A stretch of DNA of 64,000 bases. It comes from Peptostreptococcus russellii (GTDB lineage: Bacteria > Bacillota > Clostridia > Peptostreptococcales > Peptostreptococcaceae). The position numbers and the translations under genes are program-made. Where the stretch lies: positions 124,001 to 188,000 of the forward strand of contig NZ_JYGE01000003.1 in assembly GCF_003012055.1 (NCBI RefSeq), in the 5' to 3' direction. This document shows, piece after piece, positions 1-7,735 of this stretch. The notes under the pieces were generated by a model, which had not been told where the DNA came from, did not search any database, and saw only the letters and a program-made list of their open reading frames with translations. The stretch's first letter is position 1. The number at the start of each line of letters is the position of its first letter.

Positions 1-315
1 CTTCCTTTAGTAATATTGGAAGCCTTATCTTGTGGAAACTATGTGATATCTACTGATGTAGATGGAGTAAAGCAGTGGCTAGGAAGCAAGGTTAATGAAA
101 GTGGTTTGATTGATTATGTTGAGCTACCAAAGATGAAGGAAGTATCACTTCCATATGAAGAGGAAATATCACCTTTTACAGAAAGATTAAAAAAATCTCT
201 AGAAAAAGCAATCAACTATAGAAAGTTGAGAAGAAAAAAGCACTTGAATATAGAAGAGTTATCTTGGAAGGGATTGGCAGAGAAACTTTATGCTTATCTA
301 GTAGAAATAAAATAA
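1..315 (+). CDS. Glycosyltransferase family 4, C-terminal fragment
   Basis: The reading frame is open from the window edge, so only the last 104 residues are visible. The opening residues LPLVILEALSCGNYVISTDV match the donor-binding loop of GT-B fold group 1 (GT4) glycosyltransferases, in which the conserved Glu of the EALxCG motif contacts the nucleotide-sugar. The rest is a typical helical C-terminus. Substrate and pathway cannot be told from this piece. The gene is followed directly by an intrinsic terminator, so it is the last gene of its operon. Confidence 0.75.
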   Translation, partial: LPLVILEALSCGNYVISTDVDGVKQWLGSKVNESGLIDYVELPKMKEVSLPYEEEISPFTERLKKSLEKAINYRKLRRKKHLNIEELSWKGLAEKLYAYLVEIK

Positions 316-321
316 AAAGCA

Positions 322-364
322 AACATCTACTCTAATGTATTGTATACTAGGAGTAGATGTTTTT
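322..364 (+). terminator. Intrinsic terminator after the GT4 gene
   Basis: An 11-bp inverted repeat (aacatctactc at 322-332, gagtagatgtt at 351-361) runs into a short T run. It lies 7 bases after the stop codon of the glycosyltransferase. Confidence 0.8.
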
Positions 365-480
365 AATTGCACATATTTGAGTGATAATATTTATATACCA
401 TAAGACTAGTTCGGGAAAACACCTGCTTAGTTTTAGATTCTAAGTGATAAGTTTTGAAAATATAATTTATAAGGGAAGAA

Positions 481-1230
481 GTGATTTTGATGGATAAAAG
501 TAAATATGCAGTAGTTGATTATAGAATGGATATTGAATGTAGAGAGAATATAGAAAGGCTTGGAATAAAACTTATAGACTCTTATAAAAATAAAAATGTA
601 TACAAGGCCATAGAAGGACATGTGGATATAAATATGTTTAAAATAGGTAAAAATTTATTTTGTTCTCCAGAATCATATGAGTACTATAGGGATATTTTTG
701 TAAGAGAAGGAATTATTGAACATATAAATCTTATAAAAGCTAGGACAAGACTAGATAAAAAATATCCAAAAGATATTGCCTACAATATATGTTTTACAGA
801 AAGATATGCAATTGGAAGATTTGCAGATATTGACCCATTAATATTAGAGTTTTTAAAAAAGCTTTCTTATGATGATAAAGGAAGTAAATTAGAATTAATA
901 GATATCAATCAAGGCTATGCTAATTGTTCAATTTGTCAGATAGATGAAAACTCAGTAATTAGTGCGGATAAAGGTGTATGTAGAGAATTAAAAAAGAAAA
1001 ATATAGATGTTTTAGAGATATCTCAAGCCCATATTGATTTATTTGACTTTGATTATGGTTTTATAGGTGGAGCCTCTGCATTGATAGATGATAAAGTTTG
1101 TTTCTTTGGTGACATAAAAAGTCATCCGGATTTTTTAATAATAAAGGAATTTATAGAGAAAAAAGGTAAAAAAATTGTGTCTCTTTCAAATAAAAAATTA
1201 ACCGATTATGGAAGTTTAGTAATCATATAG
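481..1230 (+). CDS. DUF6873-like GME-fold hypothetical protein
   Basis: A 249-residue cytosolic protein with no signal peptide or membrane segment. Around residues 190-200 it has the motif GFIGGASALI, and before it a stretch ending in SADKGV; these recall the DUF6873 family, assigned to the guanidino-group-modifying enzyme (pentein) fold. That assignment is from memory of the family and the catalytic residues cannot be confirmed by eye, so no reaction is proposed. The start is ambiguous: GTG at 481 sits 6 bases after AAGGGA, while ATG at 490 follows GAAGTGA closely. The gene stands alone between a terminator upstream and a repeat-rich gap downstream. Confidence 0.65.
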   Translation: MILMDKSKYAVVDYRMDIECRENIERLGIKLIDSYKNKNVYKAIEGHVDINMFKIGKNLFCSPESYEYYRDIFVREGIIEHINLIKARTRLDKKYPKDIAYNICFTERYAIGRFADIDPLILEFLKKLSYDDKGSKLELIDINQGYANCSICQIDENSVISADKGVCRELKKKNIDVLEISQAHIDLFDFDYGFIGGASALIDDKVCFFGDIKSHPDFLIIKEFIEKKGKKIVSLSNKKLTDYGSLVII

Positions 1231-1286
1231 AATGGATTAAATTATAAGTAAATTTATGAATTTTGAGTCAGAAAAAGAAGAAGTTT

Positions 1287-1489
1287 AAATAAAATGATAG
1301 AGATTAGGATAATCATAAATCAAAAGTTCAAGCTTAAATAAAATGATATAGTTTAAGGAAAAATAAAGCTTAAAATTGAAATAAAATGATATAGTTTAAG
1401 GCAAAAATAAAATAAAGCTTAAAATTGAAATAAAGTGATAGGGATTAGGATAATCACAAATCAAAAGTTCAAGCTTAAATAAATTGATA
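1287..1489. repeat. Array of four ~49-bp direct repeats (ABBA order)
   Basis: The 13-mer AAATAAARTGATA recurs five times (1287, 1336, 1379, 1428 and, with one more change, 1477), marking units of 49, 43, 49 and 49 bp. Units 1 and 4 share one interior (gattaggataatca, then caaaagttcaagctt); units 2 and 3 share another (tagtttaagg, then aaagcttaaaattg). The outer 62-bp copies at 1287-1348 and 1428-1489 are almost identical. No coding frame spans the array. It occupies the gap between the GME-fold gene and the thrS leader; the remaining gap sequence is plain A+T-rich DNA. Confidence 0.85.
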
Positions 1490-1626
1490 AATTAAAAAAT
1501 AAAATAAAGCTATATAGTTATAGTAAATAAAAAGTTTATAAAAATAAGAAATAATAAAAGTAAATACTAGCTTTAAATATAATATATAAAAAGTTTTGAA
1601 AATATTCTATTATTTTTAGAAAAAAC

Positions 1627-1655
1627 TTGAAATTTTTTTGCCCTTGTGTTAGTAT
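1627..1655 (+). promoter_or_regulatory. Promoter of thrS
   Basis: TTGAAA (1627-1632), a 17-bp spacer and TAGTAT (1650-1655), with an extended -10 TG at 1647-1648. It lies just upstream of the T-box leader. Confidence 0.7.
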
Positions 1656-1671
1656 TAAATCAACATAATAA

Positions 1672-1907
1672 TAAATGCTTTGATAAAGGAAGAGTAAGAT
1701 ATGTATCGTCTATAAGAGAAGTGAATCATCGGCTGAAAGTTCACGAGAAATGAGATATCTGAAAACTACCTTTTAGCAGAGTTTAGTAGCTTTGGTGAAA
1801 AGACTCGGTTGACTGCCTTAAAGTCTTATCGAGAGGGTGCATTGCATCAACTTGGGTGGAACCGCGATTTATTCGTCCCAATATTTTTATATGGGGCGTT
1901 TTTTTTT
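1672..1907 (+). promoter_or_regulatory. T-box leader of thrS (threonine-responsive)
   Basis: The conserved T-box sequence GGGTGGAACCGCG occurs at about 1854-1866 and is followed by a terminator hairpin (cgtccca 1874-1880, tggggcg 1892-1898, T run 1899-1907). The specifier codon is probably ACC at 1768-1770, just before TTTTAGCAG. That is a threonine codon, matching the gene downstream. Uncharged tRNA-Thr should pair with the specifier and the T-box bulge and stabilise the antiterminator, turning on thrS. Confidence 0.92.
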
Positions 1908-1941
1908 ATACAAATTTTAAATGATATGGAGGATATTTATA

Positions 1942-3867
1942 ATGATAAAAGTTGAATTAAAAGATGGTAGTTTATTAGAAGTAGAAGATGGATCATCACT
2001 ATTTGATGTAGCTAAAAATATAAGCGATGGATTTGCAAGAAGTGTATTGGTTGGGTCAATAGATGGTAGACTTGCAAGTTTAAATGAAAAGCTTGATGGA
2101 GACTGCAAGGTGAACTTCTTTAAGTTTGAAGATGCAGAGGGTAAAGAAGTATTTAGACATACAACTGCTCATATATTTGCTCAAGCTGTAAAGAGAATTT
2201 GGCCAGAAACTAAGTTGGCTATAGGACCAGCTATAGACAATGGATTTTATTATGATATAGATTTAGATCATAGATTGGTACCAGAAGATCTAGAAAAAAT
2301 AGAAGCTGAAATGAAGAAGATAGTTAAGGAAGACTTATCTATAGAAGGATTTGAAGTTCCTAGAGAAGAAGCGATAAAGATGATGGAAGATATTGGAGAA
2401 GACTATAAGGTTGAGATGATAAAAGACCTTCCAGAAGAAGAACATATATCAATGTATAGACAGGGAGAATTCCTTGATTTATGCCGTGGACCACACCTAA
2501 AGAGCACTAAGAAGATAAAGGCATTTAAGTTACAGAGTATCGCAGGTGCTTATTGGAGAGGTGACGAAAAGAACAAGATGCTTCAGAGAGTATATGGAAC
2601 TTCTTTTGAAAAGAAGAAAGATCTTGACGCACATCTTAAGATGTTAGAAGAAGCAAAGAGAAGAGATCACAGAAAGATTGGTAGAGAATTAGATTTATTT
2701 ATGATTCCAGAAGAAGGTCCAGGATTCCCACTATTCTTGCCAAGAGGTATAGAATTAAAGCAAGCACTTATGAAGTACTGGGAAGAAATACATAGAGAAG
2801 ATAGATATGTAGAAATAGAAACTCCTATTATATTAAACAGAAGCTTATGGGAAACTTCAGGACACTGGTTCCACTATAAAGAAAATATGTATACTGTAAA
2901 GATAGATGAAGAAGATTACGCTATCAAGCCAATGAACTGTCCAGGAGCAATGATATTTTATAAGAGTCAGCTACATTCATACAGAGATTTCCCAATGAGA
3001 GTTGCTGAAAGAGGCAGAGTACATAGACATGAGTTATCAGGAGCACTTCATGGATTGATGAGAGTGAGAGCATTTACTCAGGATGATGCACATATATTTA
3101 TGTTACCAGAACAGATAAGAGAAGAAATAAAGGGTGTAATTAAACTTATAGACAAGGTATACACTAAGTTCGGATTTTCATATCATGTAGAGCTATCAAC
3201 TAGACCAGAAGATTCAATGGGTACTGATGAAGAATGGGCAGTAGCAGAAGATGGTCTAAGAGGTGCACTAGAAGAGTTAGGTATGGATTATATAGTAAAT
3301 GAAGGTGACGGGGCGTTTTATGGTCCAAAGATAGACTTCCACCTAAAGGACTGTATAGGAAGAACTTGGCAGTGTGGTACTATTCAGCTTGATATGCAGC
3401 TTCCACAGAGATTTGATGCAACATATGTTGGTAAAGATGGAGAAAAGCATAGACCAGTAATGATACATAGAGTTTGCTTAGGTTCTATAGAAAGATTTAT
3501 AGGAATACTTATAGAAAACTATGCTGGTAAGTTCCCAGTTTGGTTAGCACCTTGCCAAGTAAAGGTAATATCTGTATCAGATAAGTACAATGACTATGCA
3601 AATGAAGTTATGGCAAAGCTATTTGATCAGGGAATAAGAGTAGAACTTGATAGCAGAACTGAGAAAGTTGGATTTAAGATTAGAGAAGCTCAGTTAGAAA
3701 AGATTCCTTATATGATAGTTGTTGGAGAAAAAGAAAGCTCAGAAAAGAATATAGCTGTAAGATCTAGAGATGAAGGCGAACTAGGATCTATGCAAATAAA
3801 TGAATTCATATCAAAGATTGATAAGCAGATAGAAGAAAGAGAAAATGTAGAGGTAGAAGTACTTTAA
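1942..3867 (+). CDS. thrS: Threonine--tRNA ligase
   Basis: A class II aminoacyl-tRNA synthetase of 641 residues that charges tRNA-Thr in the cytosol. Domains in order: TGS (about 1-61), the editing/SAD domain with HTTAH (His73 and His77), the catalytic core (about 240-540) with the zinc-ligand motif MNCPG, a second ligand region around RVHRHE and a third in MIHRVCLGSIERF, then the anticodon-binding domain (about 540-641). The ATG at 1942 is preferred over ATG 1921 because GGAGG at about 1928-1932 is correctly spaced for it and would lie inside the longer frame. It is controlled by the T-box upstream and is monocistronic. Confidence 0.97.
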   Translation: MIKVELKDGSLLEVEDGSSLFDVAKNISDGFARSVLVGSIDGRLASLNEKLDGDCKVNFFKFEDAEGKEVFRHTTAHIFAQAVKRIWPETKLAIGPAIDNGFYYDIDLDHRLVPEDLEKIEAEMKKIVKEDLSIEGFEVPREEAIKMMEDIGEDYKVEMIKDLPEEEHISMYRQGEFLDLCRGPHLKSTKKIKAFKLQSIAGAYWRGDEKNKMLQRVYGTSFEKKKDLDAHLKMLEEAKRRDHRKIGRELDLFMIPEEGPGFPLFLPRGIELKQALMKYWEEIHREDRYVEIETPIILNRSLWETSGHWFHYKENMYTVKIDEEDYAIKPMNCPGAMIFYKSQLHSYRDFPMRVAERGRVHRHELSGALHGLMRVRAFTQDDAHIFMLPEQIREEIKGVIKLIDKVYTKFGFSYHVELSTRPEDSMGTDEEWAVAEDGLRGALEELGMDYIVNEGDGAFYGPKIDFHLKDCIGRTWQCGTIQLDMQLPQRFDATYVGKDGEKHRPVMIHRVCLGSIERFIGILIENYAGKFPVWLAPCQVKVISVSDKYNDYANEVMAKLFDQGIRVELDSRTEKVGFKIREAQLEKIPYMIVVGEKESSEKNIAVRSRDEGELGSMQINEFISKIDKQIEERENVEVEVL

Positions 3868-3935
3868 GCAAATCTACAGACTGGAAAAGTTTTACGAAAT
3901 TACTATAAGATATATATTTTATAAATGAGAATAAA

Positions 3936-3969
3936 AAAAGGAAGCTAGAGATTATCTAGCTTCCTTTTT
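3936..3969 (+). terminator. Intrinsic terminator after thrS
   Basis: A perfect 13-bp stem (aaaaggaagctag 3936-3948, ctagcttcctttt 3956-3968) with a 7-base loop and a T-rich right arm, 70 bases after the thrS stop. Confidence 0.9.
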
Positions 3970-4026
3970 ATTATGACAAATGTTTATATATTTATTTATA
4001 TCATTACTATCATTATATATCAAGCA

Positions 4027-4064
4027 AATATTCACGTCATATATTGGGGGATGACGTGAATATT
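4027..4064. repeat. Perfect 14-bp inverted repeat with 10-base loop
   Basis: aatattcacgtcat (4027-4040) and atgacgtgaatatt (4051-4064) are exact reverse complements around atattggggg. No T run follows on either strand, so it is a poor intrinsic terminator. It lies between the convergent ends of thrS and the ECF S-component gene. It may be a protein-binding site or a processed 3' hairpin. Confidence 0.75.
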
Positions 4065-4142
4065 ATACAGAAAAACACATTAGATTTGGCAAGAAGAATA
4101 TGGTTAAACTCGCCAAAGGATGTATTTAACTTTGCGTGATTA

Positions 4143-4763
4143 TTATTTTAAATTCTTACTACTTTTGACCTTATAGTCAATTAAAAGATTTGACTTTATT
4201 AGTATTGGTCTAAGTGCTGAATATATTAATGTAGCTATTATTACTGTTGTAACAGCGTTAAAGAATGTAACGCCAGCACTAAGCTTTGCTAAAACTTCTG
4301 CAACTTCAGCAGGTTGACCTAAAAGATATCTTTTATAAAAGTAACCTACAACTGGATCTGCAACAACATTAAATGCCATACCGCATATAGACGCTATTAA
4401 TGACCATTTAAAAACATATTTTTTATCATTTGTTTCATTAATATGAGCCATTTTATGAGCAATTGCTCCAACTATAAGTCCAATACAAAACTTGAGTATA
4501 AAAGTTTTGGGTGCTACTAAGATATATACTGGATCCATAAGGTCTGCTATTGTCATACCTATAGCTCCTGCCATTCCTCCATAGAAACCACCAAGTAGTA
4601 ATGCTGCTAAAACTAAAAATACATTACCAAAATGTATCGAAGTCATATCCCCTCCACCTGGTATAGGAATTTTAATTTGCAAAAATGTAAAAGTAATAAA
4701 ACATAATGCCGCAAGTATAGCTGTTTGCGTTAGTTTTGAAAGCTTTTCACTTTTATTATTCAT
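4143..4763 (-). CDS. ECF transporter S component, substrate unknown
   Basis: A hydrophobic protein of 206 residues with about five or six membrane segments. After a short basic N-terminus comes AILAALCFITFTFLQIKIP and then the pattern IHFGNVFLVLAALLLGG with a downstream IADLMDP, typical of substrate-binding (S) subunits of energy-coupling factor vitamin transporters (ECF-ribofla_trS-like group). It would dock on the shared EcfAAT module, which is not in this window. The specific vitamin cannot be called. The start at 4763 is chosen because an upstream ATG (4778) forms part of the strong SD GGAGGAG that serves it. No riboswitch is visible in the short leader. Confidence 0.75.
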   Translation of the reverse strand: MNNKSEKLSKLTQTAILAALCFITFTFLQIKIPIPGGGDMTSIHFGNVFLVLAALLLGGFYGGMAGAIGMTIADLMDPVYILVAPKTFILKFCIGLIVGAIAHKMAHINETNDKKYVFKWSLIASICGMAFNVVADPVVGYFYKRYLLGQPAEVAEVLAKLSAGVTFFNAVTTVIIATLIYSALRPILIKSNLLIDYKVKSSKNLK

Positions 4764-4811
4764 CTTACTCTCCTCCATAAAACAATAATTATAAATTATT
4801 AGTACACTACA

Positions 4812-4840
4812 ATCTTATTATTATTGTATACAAAAGTCAA
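4812..4840 (-). promoter_or_regulatory. Promoter of the ECF S-component gene
   Basis: On the minus strand TTGACT (4840-4835) is followed after 17 bases by TAAGAT (4817-4812), about 50 bases upstream of the start codon. Confidence 0.55.
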
Positions 4841-5257
4841 CAATTTACAGTACAATAGGATAAAAAAAGAAAGTGAACCGATACAATTTGAACTTATTTA
4901 ATGATTTTAAAAAAATAAGTTGAAAAAAATATATATATTATAAATAGTATATATTATATAAAGAAAAATAAGCAAAGAGGATATAAAAAGATATTTATAA
5001 GACTATGAAAATAGATATCATTATTAAAAAAATTTATTATAATTTTGTATTAATAGTGATAATTTGTGGTATTATATTAAATAGGAATATTTATTGTTGA
5101 TTTTAAAATTGAATATAAGTTTATCTAAAAGACTTATAAAATCTAAGTTATTTGTTTACTAATTCAATATTAAATCGCAGAAATAAAATGAATGTTTAAA
5201 TGATACTTGCTATATTTATAGCTTGAAATTAATAAAGTTGTGTTTAGGAGGAAAGAT
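4841..5257. other. Divergent intergenic region, A+T-rich
   Basis: About 400 bases between the ECF gene promoter (minus) and map (plus). I see no gene, riboswitch or clear repeat. A map promoter must lie here but no convincing -35/-10 pair could be fixed. Confidence 0.4.
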
Positions 5258-6124
5258 ATGTTGAATAGAAATGAGATATGTTGGTGTGGTAGTGGGTTAA
5301 AGTATAAAAAGTGCCACATGGATTTTGATGAAAAATTAAGAGAACTTGAAATAGCGGGCAATATTGTTCCAGATAAATTTATTATAAAAACACCAAAAGA
5401 AGTTGAAATGATCAAAAAAAGTGCAGTTGTTAACACTGGTATTTTAGATCATGTGTCTGAAAATATTAAAGCAGGTATGAGTACTGCAGATATAGATAAG
5501 CTGGTATATGACTATACTATTGAACATGATGCTATACCAGCAACATTAGATTATGAAGGTTATCCAAAAAGTTGTTGTACATCTATAAATAATGAAGTTT
5601 GCCACGGTATTCCTTCAGAAGATATTATCTTAAAAGAGGGAGATATAGTAAATGTCGACGTATCAACTATAAAAGAAGGCTATTTTTCTGATGCATCAAG
5701 AATGTTTATAATTGGTGAAACTAGTGAAGAAGCTCAAAAATTAGTGGACATAACAAAGGAGTGCTTGGAAAAGGGAATTGAACAAGTAAAGCCTTGGGGA
5801 CATATAGGTGATATAGGAGCGGCTATATATGAGCACGCTACATCAAATGGATACTCTGTAGTAACTATGTTTGGTGGCCATGGTATAGGAAATGAATTCC
5901 ATGAAGAACCTTTTGTATCTCACGTAGGTAGAAAAGATACTGGCATGGTAATGGTACCTGGAATGGTATTTACAATAGAGCCGATGATAAATATAGGTAA
6001 GCCACAAGTGTATGTAGATAAGAAAAATGGTTGGACATCTTATACTAGAGATGGTTCCCTATCAGCACAGTGGGAACATCAATTACTTGTAACAGAGGAT
6101 GGATATGAAATAATATCACATTAA
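5258..6124 (+). CDS. map: Methionine aminopeptidase with N-terminal SEC-C motif
   Basis: Removes the initiator methionine from nascent proteins (type I, M24A). The protein is 288 residues, about 40 longer than a minimal bacterial MAP, because residues 1-24 carry a SEC-C zinc motif (CWCGSG, then KKCH), the same type found at SecA C-termini. The pita-bread domain starts near residue 43 and has the five metal ligands in expected contexts: Asp in VNVDVS, Asp in FSDASR, His in GGHGIG, Glu in FTIEPM and Glu in QWEHQ. ATG 5258 is chosen because AGGAGGAAA (5246-5254) precedes it; GTG 5240 would include that SD. SEC-C-tagged MAPs are known in clostridia and may help ribosome docking (inference). Confidence 0.93.
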   Translation: MLNRNEICWCGSGLKYKKCHMDFDEKLRELEIAGNIVPDKFIIKTPKEVEMIKKSAVVNTGILDHVSENIKAGMSTADIDKLVYDYTIEHDAIPATLDYEGYPKSCCTSINNEVCHGIPSEDIILKEGDIVNVDVSTIKEGYFSDASRMFIIGETSEEAQKLVDITKECLEKGIEQVKPWGHIGDIGAAIYEHATSNGYSVVTMFGGHGIGNEFHEEPFVSHVGRKDTGMVMVPGMVFTIEPMINIGKPQVYVDKKNGWTSYTRDGSLSAQWEHQLLVTEDGYEIISH

Positions 6125-6154
6125 TAAAAAAGTGAAATAAAATTGTAAAATAAC

Positions 6155-6183
6155 TTGACAATGCTATAAACATCATCTATAAT
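6155..6183 (+). promoter_or_regulatory. Consensus promoter of the infC operon
   Basis: TTGACA (6155-6160), a 17-bp spacer and TATAAT (6178-6183). Both hexamers are perfect sigma-A consensus, as expected for a ribosomal protein operon. Confidence 0.9.
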
Positions 6184-6189
6184 AGATAG

Positions 6190-6330
6190 AGTAGTGAAAA
6201 GAAGTAGAATCCGTTCTCACCTTACAGCACAATAGGTAGCTAGTTTGGTTAAATAAGTGAAGTTGGCAAAGTATTTTGCTATTTTATTTTGAGAATTAAG
6301 ACGGATTTTTGTCCGTCTTTTTATTTTATT
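6190..6330 (+). promoter_or_regulatory. infC-rpmI-rplT leader with attenuator
   Basis: The roughly 165-base untranslated leader ends in an intrinsic terminator (aagacgga 6298-6305, tccgtctt 6312-6319, then T-rich) before infC. This fits the L20-controlled attenuation leader known upstream of infC in low-G+C Firmicutes. The segment around 6208-6235 (gttctcaccttacagca) may form the antiterminator or the L20 site. I did not verify the full conserved secondary structure. Confidence 0.7.
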
Positions 6331-6356
6331 ATAAATGAAAGAAGAGGTGCTCTAAT

Positions 6357-6866
6357 ATCAGTAAAGAACTAATAATCAACGAAGGAATCAATGCAAAGGA
6401 AATAAGAGTTATTTCCGAAAGTGGAGAACAACTTGGAATAATGAGTTCTAAGGAAGCTTTAGAATTAGCAGGTCGTAAAAATTTGGATTTAGCTATGATA
6501 TCGCCAAATGGGAAACCACCTGTTTGCAAGATAATGGATTATGGAAAATATAAGTACGAGCAAGCAAGAAAAGAAAAAGAAGCTAGAAAGAATCAGAAGA
6601 CTATTAATGTTAAAGAAATTAGACTAAGACCAGGAATTGGTGACAATGACCTTAAGACTAAGGCAAACAATGCAATCAAGTTCCTTAAAAAGGGTGACAA
6701 GGTGAAGGTTGAGCTTAGATTCAGAGGTAGAGAACTTGGACACAAAGATATAGGTAGACAAGTAATGATGAATTTCATTGAGATGTTAAGTGAGTTTGGA
6801 GAACCAGCTAGACCCCCTAAATTTGAGGGAAATAATATGGTTACAATTATAGATCCAAAGAAATAG
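6357..6866 (+). CDS. infC: Translation initiation factor IF-3 (AUC start)
   Basis: IF-3 binds the 30S subunit, blocks premature 50S joining and checks the initiation codon. The 169-residue product has the N-terminal domain (INEGINAKEIRVIS near residues 7-20), the linker rich in Lys/Arg (about 65-85) and the C-terminal domain ending IIDPKK. Between the in-frame TGA at 6336-6338 and the first ATG at 6441 there is no ATG, GTG or TTG, yet the conserved N-domain is encoded there. ATC at 6357 lies 7 bases after the SD AGAGGTG (6343-6349) and is the only well-placed start. Rare AUU/AUC starts are typical of infC and let IF-3 repress its own translation. Confidence 0.95.
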   Translation: MSKELIINEGINAKEIRVISESGEQLGIMSSKEALELAGRKNLDLAMISPNGKPPVCKIMDYGKYKYEQARKEKEARKNQKTINVKEIRLRPGIGDNDLKTKANNAIKFLKKGDKVKVELRFRGRELGHKDIGRQVMMNFIEMLSEFGEPARPPKFEGNNMVTIIDPKK

Positions 6867-6892
6867 ATAATGATTGAGAGGAGGACTTTGTT

Positions 6893-7090
6893 ATGCCAAA
6901 GATGAAAACACATAGAGGTGCAGCAAAAAGACTAAGAAGAACAGGAAGCGGAAAGCTTAAGAGAGCTAAAGCTTATAAAGGTCATATACTTACAAAGAAG
7001 TCTGCTAAGACTAAGATGAACTTAAGACAGTCAGCTTTAGTAAGTGACGGAGATGCAAAGAGAATTAAACAGTTATTACCATATAAGTAA
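6893..7090 (+). CDS. rpmI: 50S ribosomal protein L35
   Basis: A 65-residue, strongly basic protein beginning [13 protein letters not shown] and ending KQLLPYK, full length for bL35. It is 26 bases after infC in the conserved infC-rpmI-rplT order, with SD GAGGAGG upstream. It is a structural component of the large ribosomal subunit. Confidence 0.98.
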   Translation: MPKMKTHRGAAKRLRRTGSGKLKRAKAYKGHILTKKSAKTKMNLRQSALVSDGDAKRIKQLLPYK

Positions 7091-7123
7091 AATATAAGGA
7101 AGTGGTATCGAGGAGGAATTATA

Positions 7124-7480
7124 ATGGCAAGAGTAAAAAATGGTATGAATGCCCATAAGAGACACAAAAAGGTATTAAAGCTTTCAAAGGGTTATAGAGG
7201 ATCAAGAAGTAAGCTTTATAAGACTTCAAATCAGTTCGTGATGAAGGCTTTAAGTAATGCATATACAGGAAGAAGACTAAAGAAGAGAGATTTTAGAAAA
7301 CTTTGGATTCAGAGAATAAATGCAGCTTGTAGAATGAATGATATGTCATACTCAAGATTCATGAACGGTCTTAAGAAGGCTGACATAGAAGTAAACAGAA
7401 AGATGCTTTCAGAATTAGCTATAGCTGATCCAGCTGGATTTGCACAGTTAGTAGAAGTTGCAAAGAGCAACTTAGCATAA
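7124..7480 (+). CDS. rplT: 50S ribosomal protein L20
   Basis: 118 residues, full length for bL20, with the basic N-terminal tail ([17 protein letters not shown]) and the globular C-domain (about 60-118). L20 nucleates 50S assembly on 23S rRNA and in Firmicutes represses this operon by binding its leader. It is the last gene of the operon, preceded by SD GAGGAGG and followed by a terminator. Confidence 0.98.
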   Translation: MARVKNGMNAHKRHKKVLKLSKGYRGSRSKLYKTSNQFVMKALSNAYTGRRLKKRDFRKLWIQRINAACRMNDMSYSRFMNGLKKADIEVNRKMLSELAIADPAGFAQLVEVAKSNLA

Positions 7481-7502
7481 TCTTTTATAAGAATAATAAA
7501 TA

Positions 7503-7537
7503 GGTTTAACGCATTGAATTGTGTTAGGCCTTTTTTT
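7503..7537 (+). terminator. Intrinsic terminator of the infC operon
   Basis: An 11-bp stem including G-U pairs (ggtttaacgca 7503-7513, tgtgttaggcc 7520-7530) followed by seven T residues. Confidence 0.85.
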
Positions 7538-7697
7538 GTTTTTGAAAATATTTTAATATCTAAAAAGATAAACAAAAAACTAAATATAATAGATATAAAT
7601 TTATATCTGGAATAAAGAAAAAATTGTGATTATAGAAAAAAATGTGATTATAGAATTAATTTAAATTATTTAGTGAAATATAAAATATATTGTATAC

Positions 7698-7725
7698 AAA
7701 AAAAGACCGTAAAATACGGTCTTTT
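7698..7725 (-). terminator. Terminator of the Ldh_2 dehydrogenase gene
   Basis: A perfect 11-bp stem (aaaagaccgta 7701-7711, tacggtctttt 7715-7725) with a 3-base loop. Read on the minus strand it ends in a run of seven T residues, 10 bases beyond the dehydrogenase stop. Confidence 0.9.
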
Positions 7726-7735
7726 CATATTAATA

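Noticed and set aside
1287-1489. CRISPR-like array
   Set aside because: The shared 13-mer is too short and the interiors are themselves repeated in pairs, so there are no unique spacers; no cas genes are nearby.
1921-1941. Start of thrS at ATG 1921
   Set aside because: The SD for ATG 1942 lies inside this extension and the added residues do not match ThrRS N-termini.
4027-4064. Intrinsic terminator for the ECF gene
   Set aside because: No T run follows on either strand.
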